Source: Hygrophila difformis
Taxonomy: Eukaryota > Streptophyta > Magnoliopsida > Lamiales > Acanthaceae
DNA: 64,000 bases
Direction of reading: 5' to 3'
Assembly: GCA_030278955.1 (NCBI GenBank)
Contig: JAOANR010000004.1
Location: forward strand, 744,001 to 808,000
In this document: positions 1 through 14,652 of the stretch, piece after piece
Layout of the letters: each line of letters starts with the position of its first letter
How positions within the stretch are numbered: the first letter of the stretch is position 1
Translations under genes and position numbers: made by a program
Notes under the pieces: model-generated
What the model was told of the DNA's origin: nothing
The model's input: the letters and a program-made list of their open reading frames with translations, nothing else
Databases searched by the model: none

Positions 1-21
1 CACTGGTCTCTTCTTATTTAG

Positions 22-3000
22 GTTGCTACCTTATCTAAAATTGCTCAAGGTACTCAAATTCTGGATACAAAGTCTTCTGCAGCATCCCAAGCATCATCGA
101 TTAAAACATCATCTCTCCAGGTATACTTTAGTCCTGGCCTATCCTTTAAAACACCATTATTTTTGTGAAACCTTTTCACCATGTTGCCTAATGAAATTCG
201 GATGTTCACACCCATTGTTGTAAATATCCATCAAAATCCCGAAATCGAAATTTTGGGTTTTGGAACACCTCCAAGCGAAATTTCACCTACAATATTTTTT
301 GTAAAATTTCCATTAAAATTTCATCCGAAACTCGATATTTCTCGAAATTTGACCGAAATTTCCAAAACTTGACCGAAATTTTAATTTTTTAAAAAATATT
401 TTTTTTTAAATTTTAAAAATATCTTTTTTTAAGAAAAAATTTAAAATTTATATTTCGACACATATTGTTTATGTCATCCCATTGGTTTGAATCAAAATCT
501 TCTCAATCAATATGGTGCATGATATTAACAATATTATAAGCATAGTATATAAGGGAATGAGTATTGCCGGTATATTACTAATTTATATAGGAGGAAATTT
601 GGAGATCTTCATATTCATCCTCCTAGAAACTTGATGTGGTTTAAATACGTACTTAATTTGTATGATTTCTTAAAAAATTTCAAATATCTTCAAAATTTTC
701 CCCGAAACTTCAAATATCTTCGAAATTTCCGTAAATTTACATATCTGATATAGATACCGATTCTGATATTTAAAACCTTGTTCACACCTATTTCCTTACA
801 TTCTTAGGGTCTTGTGAATGTACTCAAAGCATTAGTGGTTTGGAAGAAGTCTGATAGAGGGTCAGACAAGAAAGATTACAACAAGGGATCTTACGAAGAA
901 GTTTCACATAAAGATTTTGATGAATCAAAATACAAGGGAAATTTACAAGAGAGCTTGGAGAAGTTGAAGGCTCATGAATTTACCGTTGAAGATATTATAT
1001 CTGAGGTGTGTGGGTATGCTATTCTTTAATTTCTCTACTGAGTAGCAGAATCCTCGAAATCACAATATTTAGATGTCTAGTTTCTCAAATATTTGAGCTC
1101 TTCCGGTGAATGACAAATGACTTCTATGCTTACAGTTCAACCAGATGCCGGGAAAGGGCATACAATATTTGATATCCAGTCAGTTAGCAGAGAACACTCC
1201 TGCTTCTATTGCTCAGTTTCTAAGAAACACTCCCAAACTAGACAAGGTAGTTTAATTTCATCCTTGGATATAAACTCTAACATTAAAATAGTTGTACTAA
1301 CTTTGATCACCAGGCCATGATTGGGGACTACTTAGGACAGCATGAAGATTTCCCAGTTGCTGTTATGCATGCTTATGTAGAATCAATGAGCTATTCTGGG
1401 ATGAAATTTGAAGTAGCACTTCATGAATTTCTTAAAGGGTTTCAGCTTACAGGGGAAGCTCTGAAGATTGATCGCATAATGGAAAAGTTCATAGAGTGGT
1501 AAGTATATTTATGGCACTGCATTTGCTTGCATATAAACATTAAATAATAAACAAATCATGCTAACTGGTATAAACATAAATGAGGATGTCATCTCAAGAA
1601 CTAAGATGGACTCAGAGCTTAAACACATTTTGGCCATGGAAAATTCGAACTAATTCTTTCACAGTAGGCCAGAGGCAAAATTGACTTTACGATAACAGGA
1701 AACTGTGTACTTATTAATGTATGGTGGTTGTGTTACCTATTTTTGGTTATGCATAATAAAGCTCTGTTTTATTTATATTGTCTTTGAGAAGATTCTCATG
1801 GGAATAAGTGACTGTCATAATTCATTGGTGATAATGATTTGCAAAATTCACCCAATTGAGTTGACATGTTCATTTGAGTGCTTTTAATGGAGAGCTTTAT
1901 ATGTTTTCTATGTAGAATACTAGAATAGAGTTGTTTCTTTTAAAATGGGATGTGGCATTTTGAGTGTATGAATTATGATTTAAAGAGTGTTGACATTGTA
2001 TAAGCTTTGAATGTTTTTGAAAACATTGTTATAGAAATGAGCTGAACTGTGTGTTTCAGGTTTAGTTTTTTTGGTCATCTGCACAAAAACTGTTGGTTTT
2101 CTTCGTTTGCATATGTTTTATGGGTGACAAGTAGTTTTTGCTTTCGGTTTAAAGACTGTTGTCTATATATTTTGTTTGGTTTGGACTTGTGTTTTTTAAA
2201 CACACATTAATAAAATACTATATATTGGTTGGATCTGCGGGGGATAGTGTATGCCAGTAATTATTAATTTTGAATTGTAAATTTGAATGGTATGAGTGCA
2301 AGTATATGCATTGTTCTCATTGTAAACTGATCCAGTGAATGAAATTTAAATATATATGTATGTATATTCTATCTTTGAAGTGCTGTATGCTTGAGGGTTG
2401 GTTTTAAGATGTGTGGGTTTATGGAAAATATATTGAACAGCTTTGACAATCATTGTTGTTACGTTTTCCTTTTGGCAACATTCCAGTAATTATGTGTCTC
2501 GCTTTTTGGTGACCTAATATGTGATTAGTAGACAGTGTGGAGCCACGTTAGTCATTGGGGGGGCCATGGCCCCCCTCAAAATTTTGAGATTAAGGATTAA
2601 TGCTATAATAATAAAAATAATTATATATTATTTGTGAGAAAAAGATAATTGATCTTTTGAATCCCTCCCAAATTTAAGAATTGACAAAATATTATTCATT
2701 TATCAAATAAAGAAATTAGGGAGTATACTTTAATTGACATGAAAAATAAAATTTGAAGATTTTTTGTACCTTAAAAGAATTATACTACCTTAATTGTCTA
2801 GTTTTATTTTATGAAAACTAAAATTAAAATCCCTAATAATCTTTATTTTCATTATACTTTCTGCACTTCCAGCCTCCCCTTTTGTCATTCATGGTGCCGT
2901 TACCATCCTGCCACACAAGTCACGACTACAAGTAGTCTCAATATCAGATTTGAATAATTCTATTTCAATTTTAATATGAATATGCCTACGATTAGAGAGT

Positions 3001-6000
3001 AGTGATTGCTTGCAATAAAATTTTATTGTTTATGTTATACAGAGTATTTATTGTTTATATTTGATTCTATACCTCGTTTTTAGATTTCGGTGGCTCTTAC
3101 AGACTAGATTCCGTCATTCCGTTATAGATTGTAGTCGTGATATGCAACAGAGGCGTGTAAAATTTTAATAAATTTTTTTGTACATTTTCAATTATATAAT
3201 AGTATTATATTATATATTAAAAATATTAAAATAGAATCCCCCCTCCTGGCATGCAGTTATGGTTAATTTAGACATGTTAGATATTACCTCAAAGGATTAC
3301 TGTTTTTAATTTTGAGCCTTAAACTGCTCGCATTTTGCTACTTGCACTAACAGTTGCTGAGGTTATAGGCTACATAGTTACACCTATCTTATGTTGTGTG
3401 CGATCTTTTCGAATCATTTGAAAAATGCACAGGAATGTCGTGGTTATAGTTTTGTTGCTCAAACAGTTGATATAATAATTATTTGAAGTATTACAGTAGG
3501 AAACTGTACAAGGAAAAGAATACAGCATCTTAGAGTGGGATTCAGTCAATTATTTGAAGATTTTTTAGAAGATGTAGCATGATGAGGGTTCATGAGATTA
3601 GACCAGGTATCTGATTTTATGTATCCTTATTTATTTCTAGATGCATTGAAAATGCTGAAAAACTTAGATGTATTAACGGAGGCAGCAACCAGGCATTGTC
3701 TCACCTTTCTCTATAGTTCTTTCACTGTCCCTTTCTTCAGATTCAACATGTTAGTTTGTTTGGTGGCCTGTTCTAAATGTTTTTTTGTCCCTGAAATTAT
3801 TCCTACTTCATAATTACTTAGTTTCTGAGGGTTGCGGTTAAGATGGGCAGTCACAAGCTCTCAGAGTGATTGGGTATTATCTTTTTCTGGTAGTGGTGTA
3901 TGTAGACAAATGCCAACAGATATTCCTGAAGGAACGGAATACAAATGAATGGCTAGAGGACTTTTCTATTCAACATGTGTGAATTTGTTTTCTAAATTTC
4001 CTTATTATGATTGTAGTGGGTTGTAAACGAACAGAATCGAATCGAATACTACAGTATTCACTTTGATTTGATAAGCTTTTCGAATATTATTGAATCGAAT
4101 CGAATTATTCTATGAGGTAATTTAATACTTAATAAAATTAATTTAATTATTGAACTTAAATATTTAGTTCGATTTATAGATCAAATTTGATATTTTAATA
4201 TCATATATCAATATATTTATATTAATTAGTAAATATAGTCATTAAAATTAAAGTTTTAAATTATTTAGCAAAATTAATTCATATATTCATATATAATTTA
4301 ATATAAAATCGAATATCGAATCGAACCAAAAATATTTGATTTGGTTACAAGTAGTTAATTCTAAGTGCAGTAACTTTAATCTTTTCTGTTGAGACATCCT
4401 AATTTCAGCTTGAAACTCTTAAAAACAATTGGGCCTGTTTGTTTGTATTCCCCAACCATTTTCCTGATAATACACACTTTTCGATATGCATAACCTTTTC
4501 AATATAATTTGTTCCTTCTTATTCAAAAAGAAAGGGTGAAGTTTAATAATAGCCCAATCATTTCCCCATATTAATAATAATAAAATTCAATAATAATTTC
4601 ACTATTACTCTTTTTTTAAATTTACATACTTGCAACACCTTACATCCATCACCTAATTATGCTTATTCACAATGGCACCATCCAATCATGTCTTTGTTTT
4701 TTACATAAAAAATATGACAATTCATGATATAAAATATACTCTTCATTACTATTCATCTTTTCACTTACATTTATATTTTTTTGCTTAACATCTTTATAAA
4801 TACATCCAAACAAGGTGATTGGATTCAATGTTGATGGATTTCATATCATGCATAGTATCTTATCTGGTTAACCTTAGTTCTATTGTGGATTAACCATGCC
4901 AATCACCTTTACATGCTTTGCATTTGTTGGGAATGATTTTTGTTGCAATTGGGAATCATTATGATATTCTACTGTAATATGATATGATTTAAACCCTCCG
5001 AATTGCTCATCTTGTATTATAATTGAAAAAGGATGTTTAGTTATGAGTGGTGATATATGACAGTGCACTGACTTTTGGTTTGATATTGGTTTAATCTATT
5101 ATGGCTAGTGTGTTGAGTTTTGGAAGTTCTTTTATTTTTTTGCAGTTACTGTGCAGAGAATCCTGGTTTTTTCAAGAAAGCTCACACAGCATATGTTCTT
5201 GCATATGCAATTATAATGCTGAAAGCTGATTTTCACAATCCAATGGTGCAATCCAAAATGTCTAAAAATGATTTTATTTCTTTTAACACTGGATATGGTG
5301 CTGAAGATTCTGCTCCTCAAGAACTCTTGGAGGAGGTATATGATTCAGTTGTTAAAGAACTGATGGAATTGAAAGATGAGCCTTCTGGAAATTTGAATGA
5401 TCACAAGCAACAGCAAGAATCAGGTCTGGAAGGCCAGCTCCTCAATATTCTTAACCTGTCCCTTTCCAGAAGGAACTCTTCAACTGACCCAAAGTCTGTG
5501 GATGAAACCATTATCAAGCAAATACAGGCTCTACTAAAGGAGCAAGGTGGTGATCAGGGTGTGATATTTTACACTTCAACCAGGATTGAACTTGTATGTC
5601 CAATGGTTGAAGCTGTTGGATGGCCATTGCTAGCTGCATTTGCTATTAGTATGGGTGAAGTAGACAACACTGAAAGGATGGGTATTTGTATGGAAGGATT
5701 CAAAGAAGGTATATGCATTACCTATGTTCTTGGAATGGATACGATGCGATATGCGTTTTTGACATCTTTGTTGAGGTAATTTTCACTTGCTTATCAACTA
5801 TAAAGTTTCTCGTGTCGCCTAGTTGGCTAGTTGTCTATGCCCATATTCTCATAAGTATTGGCTCCCCCCTCCCCCTTTGATACTGATTGGTGCATTTATC
5901 ATGTTGATGTTATATTTGGTTGACATTTTGACATAAAACTATCTGTGATCTATGGTTTGCATTTTAAAAATATTTAGGAAGTTTCTCTTTGAAGGTTTTA

Positions 6001-9000
6001 GTGGAAATGTAAGAAATTTTCTGCAAGTCTGCTCAAATCATTTCAGGGCATTCTGAATTTTTAGTTCCACATTTTACACATCTAAAACCCACAATATTGA
6101 ATGCTTTCGATATTTGTTTCTTGGGAAAGAAATCTCTGAAATCTCAATTTTTCCATTTCTATTAAAGAGTAGAAGCCGCCTTTTATGTAATACTTGTATG
6201 TGAATGTGTTAAATGATTAGTTTGAAACTTTGTACTCGAGGATATTTTTCCTTCTAATTATGATACTTGTCATAACACAATGACTTGTTTATTTATATCA
6301 TAAATAAAACGTACCAATATTTGTTTGGATAATATTTCATTGTCAATTTGTCACGTTTAGAAACAAACTTGAGCTTCCATTTTTTTTTCTTTTAAAATTA
6401 TTGACATGATTTGCTTATTATTAATTACATAAGTAACAGAGGTGTTTTGGCACTGTACTTTGCTGCCCATTTTCAAGGAATCGAAGAAGCTTAAAAATTG
6501 TGATGTTGTGCTAGTCATTGTTTTATCAGCCACTTCCAAACTTAGTTTAACTATATTCCATTCTTGTTCAAACTGTGCTGAAGCTCTGTTGTTGACTTTA
6601 TGTAAGAAACACTGATCTTGTGCTATTTTTTCCTCCTGAACGCTGTGGATTAGGATCTACATATGATTTGCTGGGTGTTGTGTATTCGTTCTGGTGGCAT
6701 ACCCACATGAGTCCAGTTGTTTTTCATTGGTAAATTATTTTGAAATTAACATGATAAAAGTCTTAAAGCAAGTAAGTTTCTATTTGTTTAATATAAAGCC
6801 TGTAATCCACTTCTTTAGTGGCTGGGCTCCTTTATAGTAATTAAGTAAGATGCTAGCTTAATAAGATTAAAAGTGTTGACAATTGCCTTCTTCGATGTGG
6901 CATTCCCTTCTACTTTTCTTCTTCCTTTTTTTGGTCAATATTTAACTAGTAAAAACTTGCATATAGTGGTTACTTGTCTGGCAGTTCTTGAGTGTCTTAC
7001 CTTGTTGCTACCCAAATTGCTCTATGAACATCATTTTCTTCTTTCCTTTTTTTCTTCTTTCTTTCCTGTGGGGATTGTTCAGAATTATATTTTATTATTT
7101 TTGAGCTAAAAAATGAGTACATGCTGTACAGTTTGATTCCAAATCAAGCTAAATTACTTGGCTATAAAATATTTTTTTGTTACAGCTGATGAGATCAGCA
7201 GTCTGGAGTAAAATTTATATTTGAGAAAGTAAAACAAGACTACAAGAGGGAGTAGAGAATATGTTAAGTATCCCACATCGTCTATTTGTTGGGATCCCCC
7301 TTGCTTATATGGATATGGGCCAATCCACCCATTGCCAATTGGTTTTGGGTTGAAACTTGAAACCTCATATCCAGTAATCTTTCTAACATGGTATCAAAAC
7401 CATGGGTACCCTGTACCCACGTGGGTATCTTGTCTTCATTTCCTAAATGAATATCTCGAGGAGGGGTATTAAGTATCTCACTCTGTCTATCTATTGGGAT
7501 CCCTCTTACTTATATGGATATGGGCCACTCTAAAAACATGCGTATAATTGGACAGTAAGCTGCTAGCTGGTTTACAGTTTTTTACATTACAGATATATCT
7601 TGTTTCATAAGTTATCGCAAGTTATAGCATTATGGATCTAATTTCTTTGTAAATTGTATATTTGAAGAAAATGTTCATTAAGCAGAAGCTTGTACCTCTG
7701 ATATTGAGTTGCAGATATAATTCATTGCATGCACCTAAAGAGATTCGTAGCAAAAATGTGGAAGCACTTCGCACCCTTCTTGCTTTATGTGATACTGAGA
7801 TGTATGCCCTTGAAGGCTCTTGGTCCGCAGCCCTAGAAACTATTTCCCGCCTTGAGTATGTGGTATCCTCGCCCACTATGACAGCAAGTGTCATGCAAGG
7901 AGCAAATCAGGTCTCTCGAGATGCTATTATTCAATCTTTAAGAGAGCTCTCTGGAAAGCCTACCGAACAAGTATTTCTAAATAGCATCAAACTTCCCAGC
8001 GGAGCAGTAGTGGAGTTCTTTACTGCTTTATGTAGTGTATCTTCTGAGGAACTGAAGCAGAATCCAGCTCGTAATTATAGCTTGCAAAAGGTGGTTGAAG
8101 TTAGTTACTACAATATGGCTCGGATACGCATGGTAAACTCTTCAACTGATAAGGTTGCCTTATTCTTAGCATTGCTGGATATTATTTGTTAAAATAACTT
8201 TCCTCTAACTTATTGCACTTTTAAGATTAGTTGGCCATTAACAAGGACATCATTTGACATGCCACTGCATATACAATATGTGAAATATTCCCCCGCGTGC
8301 ATTTCTTTCTTTCTATTTATTTCCCAAAAAAAAATGGACATTATTTCAAATGCGAAGGTGGGGATTTGAACGTGGGACCTTGACTCTAACACCGTGTTAA
8401 ATGGCATGTCACCTGAAGCTTAATATTGCAGTTTATTCAATTATTTCTCATATATTTTTCTGTTGGCCTGTATCAAACTTTCTGTATATTAATTATTTAT
8501 CAAAAAAACTTTCTGATATTAATTAGATAATTTCCATAAAATATGTTTTGTATAATATGATGTGTTTGGTTCAAGGTTAACAACTAGCAGTAATTTTAAC
8601 ATGCTTTCACTGGGTGGTTATGGTTTCATTCATTTTTTATTATTTTTTTTCAGGTTTGGGCTAGAATTTGGTCTGTCTTGTCCCAACATTTCATCTTTTC
8701 TGGGAGCCATGCTGATGAAAATGTTGCCACTTATTCTATAGATTCTCTACGGCAGCTTGGTATGAAATATTTGGAACGTGATGAACTTGCTAGCTTCACT
8801 TTCCAGAACGATATTTTAAAACCATTTGTTGTTCTTATGCAAAGCAGCAGAATTGAATCCATGAGAAAGCTTATATTAGACAGCATTGTTCAGGTATTTG
8901 TGCCTCATCTTAACTGTAAATTGTAATTTCATTTAAGTTTTGATTTTCTTGCTCGGTCACAATGTGTTGTACTTGAATTAACAGGTGGTAAAGTCCAACG

Positions 9001-9734
9001 TTGGATGTATAAAATCTGGTTGGCACAGTATTTTCATGGTCTTCACCACTGCGTCCAATGATGACCAGGCATCCATAGTTGAACAGGCATTTGAGAATGT
9101 GGAGCAGGGTTTGAACCAAAACCAACTTATTTAATTTTTTTTTCTTTGTATAGTTTTTACATGTCGATTTTTTGAATTCAGCCTAACAAGTGAGAATTGT
9201 TGCAGTTATCTTGGAACACTTTACTCAGATTGTTGGATTTTGCTTTATGGATTGTGTGAATTGCCTTTTGGGGTTTTCTAATAATAAAAGTTCCTCTGGC
9301 ATAAGTTTGAAGGCTATTGCTCTTTTCCATATATGTGCGGACAGACTTGCAGAGGTCAGTTTCAAGTGTTGAGCTTCTTTTATGTTTTGGAAATTTTTAT
9401 ATCTTTCACTATGCATTACTTCATCACAAAGTTGCAGTTTTTTCTGGCATAGACTAGCCTCAGTCAATAGATCAGTGTTTACCTTAAATGCAATGGCCAA
9501 ATTTCAGTATCATGCGTGTTGTTGCTTTTATGAAGTATCATATTGTGGCGGAAAAAAGGTGGTCTTGTACTATTTTCTGTAATATCCTTGGCTGTATCAT
9601 TATTTTATAGCCACTTATCTCTTAAGTAAATAATGACTAAAGTGTGATACTGATATTTTATTCTAATTGACTTGTTAAAGAAATGGTACCTTATCTCTGG
9701 CATGCAAGAAACATGCACTTTGCCCCTTTTTTTT

Positions 9735-9787
<53 letters not shown>

Positions 9788-10715
9788 TAATAATAATAAA
9801 AAACATCCCTTATGAACAGTAATCTATCAATTCTCTCACAAAAATCCCTTTATGAACAGTAACCTATCTATATCCTCAATATTCACTTTCTGCACGCAAT
9901 CCAATATACATTTTTAACACTTAATAACTCAAAATGCGTATAAGTAAAAATTCTAAAAATTTGATATTTTTAAACTACAAGATGAGACGAATCCAACGAG
10001 ATCCCACTTGACTATGTTTTTTCTTCTATAGATGTTGTATAGACACGAGTCAAAGCTTGATAATAAATAGTAACAAAAAGTCAATCATTTTTCACTATCA
10101 AAAAATGGAGGAAGTATATAAAAGCATAGTGCACTTTCAAAAATATAGTAGAACCAAATTTGAGTGGAAATTTATATTAGATAATTTAATTTCATTAATT
10201 ATTATGAATAAAAAATACTAACAAATATGTACCAAAAACTTTATAAGTTGATATTATATTTCATCTATGAACACCAAATATTTGTATTCATTAGATTAAC
10301 TAAATTATATAAATTGCATAAGTTGATCAAACTATGCTTATACATCCCACAAAATCAGATCAACTATGCTTATACATTCAATAATATTTATTGCATAATC
10401 ATTTTATAAATTTTAATTCACAAGAGATTTTCTTATATTTTTCTGATTTAATTTGGAAATACCTAAATCTTTGTGAAATTTCTAATTTCTCAAAGCCTTG
10501 GGGTGAATCAATATTAATAATAAATTACAGTGTGCAACTGTGATTTCATTTACTTCATTTGCCTATGTATTGCAGTGAATAGATAGTCTATATAATATAG
10601 TTGAACAATATAATATAGTCTATATAATAAACTTTATAGTTTAGGGAATGTATCGACATAATAAAGTTGAACAATTTTATTTGTCAAATTCAATATTTTT
10701 ATTGATATTTTTCAC

Positions 10716-10783
<68 letters not shown>

Positions 10784-12329
10784 TGTTTAAGCATAAAATT
10801 TGACAGTTGCCCACTGCTTTCAAATCAAAGCATTCGAAGTGATTGAGAAATATAGAATCCCTCGTCCGAAGAGAATGGGAGAAATATATAAAGGAACAAG
10901 AAAAAAGAAAACAATGCTAAACCAGAAAATGCTATTATCTCCTCCTGGTCAGCTTCATCGTCCATAAACATATTTTTTAGAAATTTTAGTCTTGGTGTTT
11001 TTTCGTCAGGCATAACATATCTGGAAATGTTTACTTTTCCAAAACTAAATAAAGAAGTCTCGAAAGGCTCTGTTGGATGAATTCTCAATTTTATTTGTTC
11101 AGTTTGTGTGAAATTAAAAATCCCTTGATAGCACAGCTGAGTCAATAGAGTGTAATTTTACTTGATATATTCAGATGGTTATTAGCATCACTCTGCGGTT
11201 CTAATCTTTCTACTCGTACACAGAGCTTTGATAAAGGTGATACACCAAAACATAATGACATCACAACAGATGAAATTTGTGAACATTATTGGTTCCCTAT
11301 GCTGGCAGCCCTTTCTGACCTGACTTCTGATCCGAGATCTGAAGTTAGAAATTGCGTGGTAGAAGTTTTGTTTGATCTGCTGAATGAGAGAGGCAGCAAA
11401 TTCTCACCTTCATTTTGGGAGAATATTTTCCGGAGAGTCCTGTTTCCTATCTTTGATAATGTGAGACACGCAGAAGAGAGTGGTATATCTTCTCGAACAG
11501 AGTGGCACCGCGAAAGCTGTATCCATGCACTGCAATTACTGTGCAAACTTTTCAGTACCTTTTACAAGGTAGCTCAAGTATATGGTGAAATATCCTTGCT
11601 ATTCAATTTCTTTCATTACCATCAGTTATGATATGGCTCTCTTTGTGTGTTTTGCACTGCCCTAATTTCAGCCAATTTAGTAGTTTGGTTTCTTGGTTTC
11701 TTTGTACCTATTTATTTTTACCATCCATAAACTTAGTAGATGAACATTTTAAGATATGATCTGCCTGTGTATGAGATACTACTATTAAGTGCACACCCTG
11801 AAAGTCAAAATCCAGTGATTACCTTTGTTCAAACCAAACAATTACTTTTGTATGCACTCATATATTGTTGTTGTTGTGTGTGTTTTCTTTAATCACTAAT
11901 AATTTATTTCAATCACCTTTACGTCATCCAATAGTGACTTAATTCCATGCATAAAAGTACATATCAACAGACAAATTATCTATATAATTTGCACTTCTCA
12001 TAACATCCACTGCTGGAATAAACTGCCACCTTTTAACCTGTGAAATGTTGTGTTTGTAGCACCATATTGCTTGCAAGTTGCAATTACATAGTTTCATCTT
12101 TCTGAGTTTCATCTGAATTTAACTAGGTCTCCTGATCATTAATATATTGTTTATGTAGGATGTGTCATTTATGCTGGCCCCACTGCTTGATTTACTGTTA
12201 GATTGTGCCAAGAAAATGGATCAGACAATAGTTTCAATATCTTTGGGTGCTTTAGTGGACCTGATTGAAGCGGGAGGGCGCCAGTTCAATGATCATGACT
12301 GGGATACTTTGTTAAAGAGTATAAGGTAG

Positions 12330-12362
<33 letters not shown>

Positions 12363-14596
12363 CACACACACACACACAAGTAAAGTGGGGGAGATTAAGC
12401 AATTAATGAGCAAGACAAAAGTGAATGTTTGGGAGTAATTTCACATGGAGGATCAGTTTCGTGGAAACCCTGGTTCAACTAGAGCTTCATGAGGACAAAG
12501 TTTTACATCTGTTTTTCAAAAGCCTTTGAATTCCATCTGTCCTTGTACCAATAGGTGAAGAAAAGTAGCCAAACCATGCTATTTCTTTGACAGTGTCAGC
12601 CATAAGACCTAGGCATTACTTAATTAATTTCGGGGGTATTTTTCCTATTAAAGTGGAATTGAAGTTTTTGAATGCTGCATTCTCTATTTATTAGTTTTTT
12701 TTGTTTTTTTTGTTTTTTTTTTTTTTTGTTTTTTTGTTTTTTTTTTGTTTTTTTTAATGGCTCACTGCTGTTTAATCTTGAGCAGGGATGCTTCATACAC
12801 AACCCAACCCCTCGAGCTTCTTAATGATCTGGGTCTTGAGGCACAGCATCATAAAGTGTTGTTGAGAGGCTTGGAAATAGCACCCTTAAAAGCCAGTCAT
12901 GATGGAAATGCACTGGGCGACAACCAAGAAATAGAGCGTTTAGCCGACATAGAGGGATCTGCTGGTAAGTGCATTTAATTCTTGAGTAACCACCTGGGAA
13001 ATAAATTACTTCAAAAATTTAGATGCAGTCAAGTATATACTCAAAATTGTTTTGAGAGACATCTATTTGTAGGCACACCATCACCATCCGGAAGAGCTGC
13101 AAGGACTTTTGATGGTGAGGGTGTTCGACGCAGTCAAACATTTGGACAAAAAATTATTGGAAATATGAAAGAAAACCTGCTCATAAGAAGTTTGACATCA
13201 AAACCCAAGACCTCCACTTCTGATACAATGCTGCCTGCTTCTCCATCCAAGGTTGGTGTTGAACTTATTGTTCTTGTGGTATGTGTGTTTGGCTTGTTTC
13301 AATTTCCTGCGTAGAGTACAAATGTGTGATAAGAATGAGATGGAGTGAAGTAGAGTTATTTCGTACATGGGTTTGGGTATGTAGAGTTATTAAAGGACTT
13401 AGGTTGATTTTAGATTAACTATTGAGTATGTTTATATGGATAGGAGATAGATACTCCACCATTAATAGGTATGATTAGATCCTGATTGTGGGATTTGTTT
13501 TGAGATGATTATCATCTCGAGGGTGTGTGTGTTGAGTTTCTCACATCGAATATATTGTGGGACATCCCCTGGTTTATATGGATAGGAGCTACTCTACCTA
13601 TTGCCAATTGGTTTTGGGATGGATCCTTAACATGCATAAATAGTGAGTCGAATGTTTGATGTAATACTAGCAATAGAAATATAACAAAGTCAAAAAGCAA
13701 GTCATATAATACATTTTCAGGTACACTTTTGAGTGTGCCCCATTGGCATGGGGGGGGGGGGGGGGGGGGGGGGGGTCTCAAGTTGGCCGAAAGCAATCCG
13801 TAGTTTTTCCTTCTTGGTGTCTTAGTATGTAAAAATTATCCTTTTTGACCATTTTTTTGTGTGATGGATTGGAAGGTTAGACTTTACAGCACGTAAAAGT
13901 TTCTATTTATGATTGAGTTATATTTTAGCAATGCTTTATATTTAGCTGCTGTGCATAGTGGGATGCATTGCCATCTAATTTTAACTCTTCTGCTCTATCC
14001 AGATGCACGATGCTGCTGATGATACTGGTGAAAGGGATGAGGAGGACAGCCCTTTGTTGAGAGGCATTAGGAGTAAATGCATGACACAGCTCTTACTTCT
14101 TGGTGTTATTGATGGTATTCAGGTACAGCTGTACTTCAAGGGATCAGTTTTCTTGTGATTTCATTTTTTCAGAGAACAGAAACATCTGTTTGTTTTATTT
14201 GATTGATCAGTTCTAACTTCTTAGATGATAAAACTTCTTTCTGTATCATTTTGTTTGGAGTGAGCAATTTGGTTTTATGAATGAATTTAGAATTCATTGT
14301 TTGGATTGAATTTGAATTTGCATATGAAAATTGGAATGACAAGTCGAGAGATGTGAAATGACAGTGTTGTAGGGGGTATTTGAAATCCACTGAAGTTTGG
14401 AGCTGAAATTCTCTATTTGGATTGAATGAATTTAAAATTCACTTTTGAACCAAGGGATTTGGGCTACGCATTTAAATCCACTAAGCCTAAATCTCTAAAC
14501 CCAAATGAGGCCTAGAAAATTGAAATTTTCAGGGTGTTATGTATCAGCTGCTTAGGTTCTAGTGGATGTAGAAAATCTAGAAACTATTACTGTTTC

Positions 14597-14652
<56 letters not shown>

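Larger units (their letters stand above)
1499..5145 (+). other. Large repeat-bearing intron inside the Sec7-coding region
   Basis: The intron splits the codon after IE in the Sec7 domain (GTAAGT donor at 1499, TTTTTTGCAG acceptor). It contains a block around 2520-3245 that opens with a GC palindrome, a TCGAATCGAA-rich block at about 4020-4345 and a Tourist-like block at about 4431-4817. No further exon is needed: the phase is continuous from exon 4 to exon 5. Confidence 0.75.

Noticed and set aside
8335..8410. Possible SINE with a B-box-like GTTCAAATCC on the minus strand and inverted TGACATGCCA words
   Set aside because: No A box at the right distance, no tail and no target duplication could be found.
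11163..11223. Longer alternative start for exon 10 of the ARF-GEF gene
   Set aside because: The upstream frame is open in one phase, but the acceptor at 11163 would not match the phase of exon 9, whereas 11224 does and has a good pyrimidine tract.
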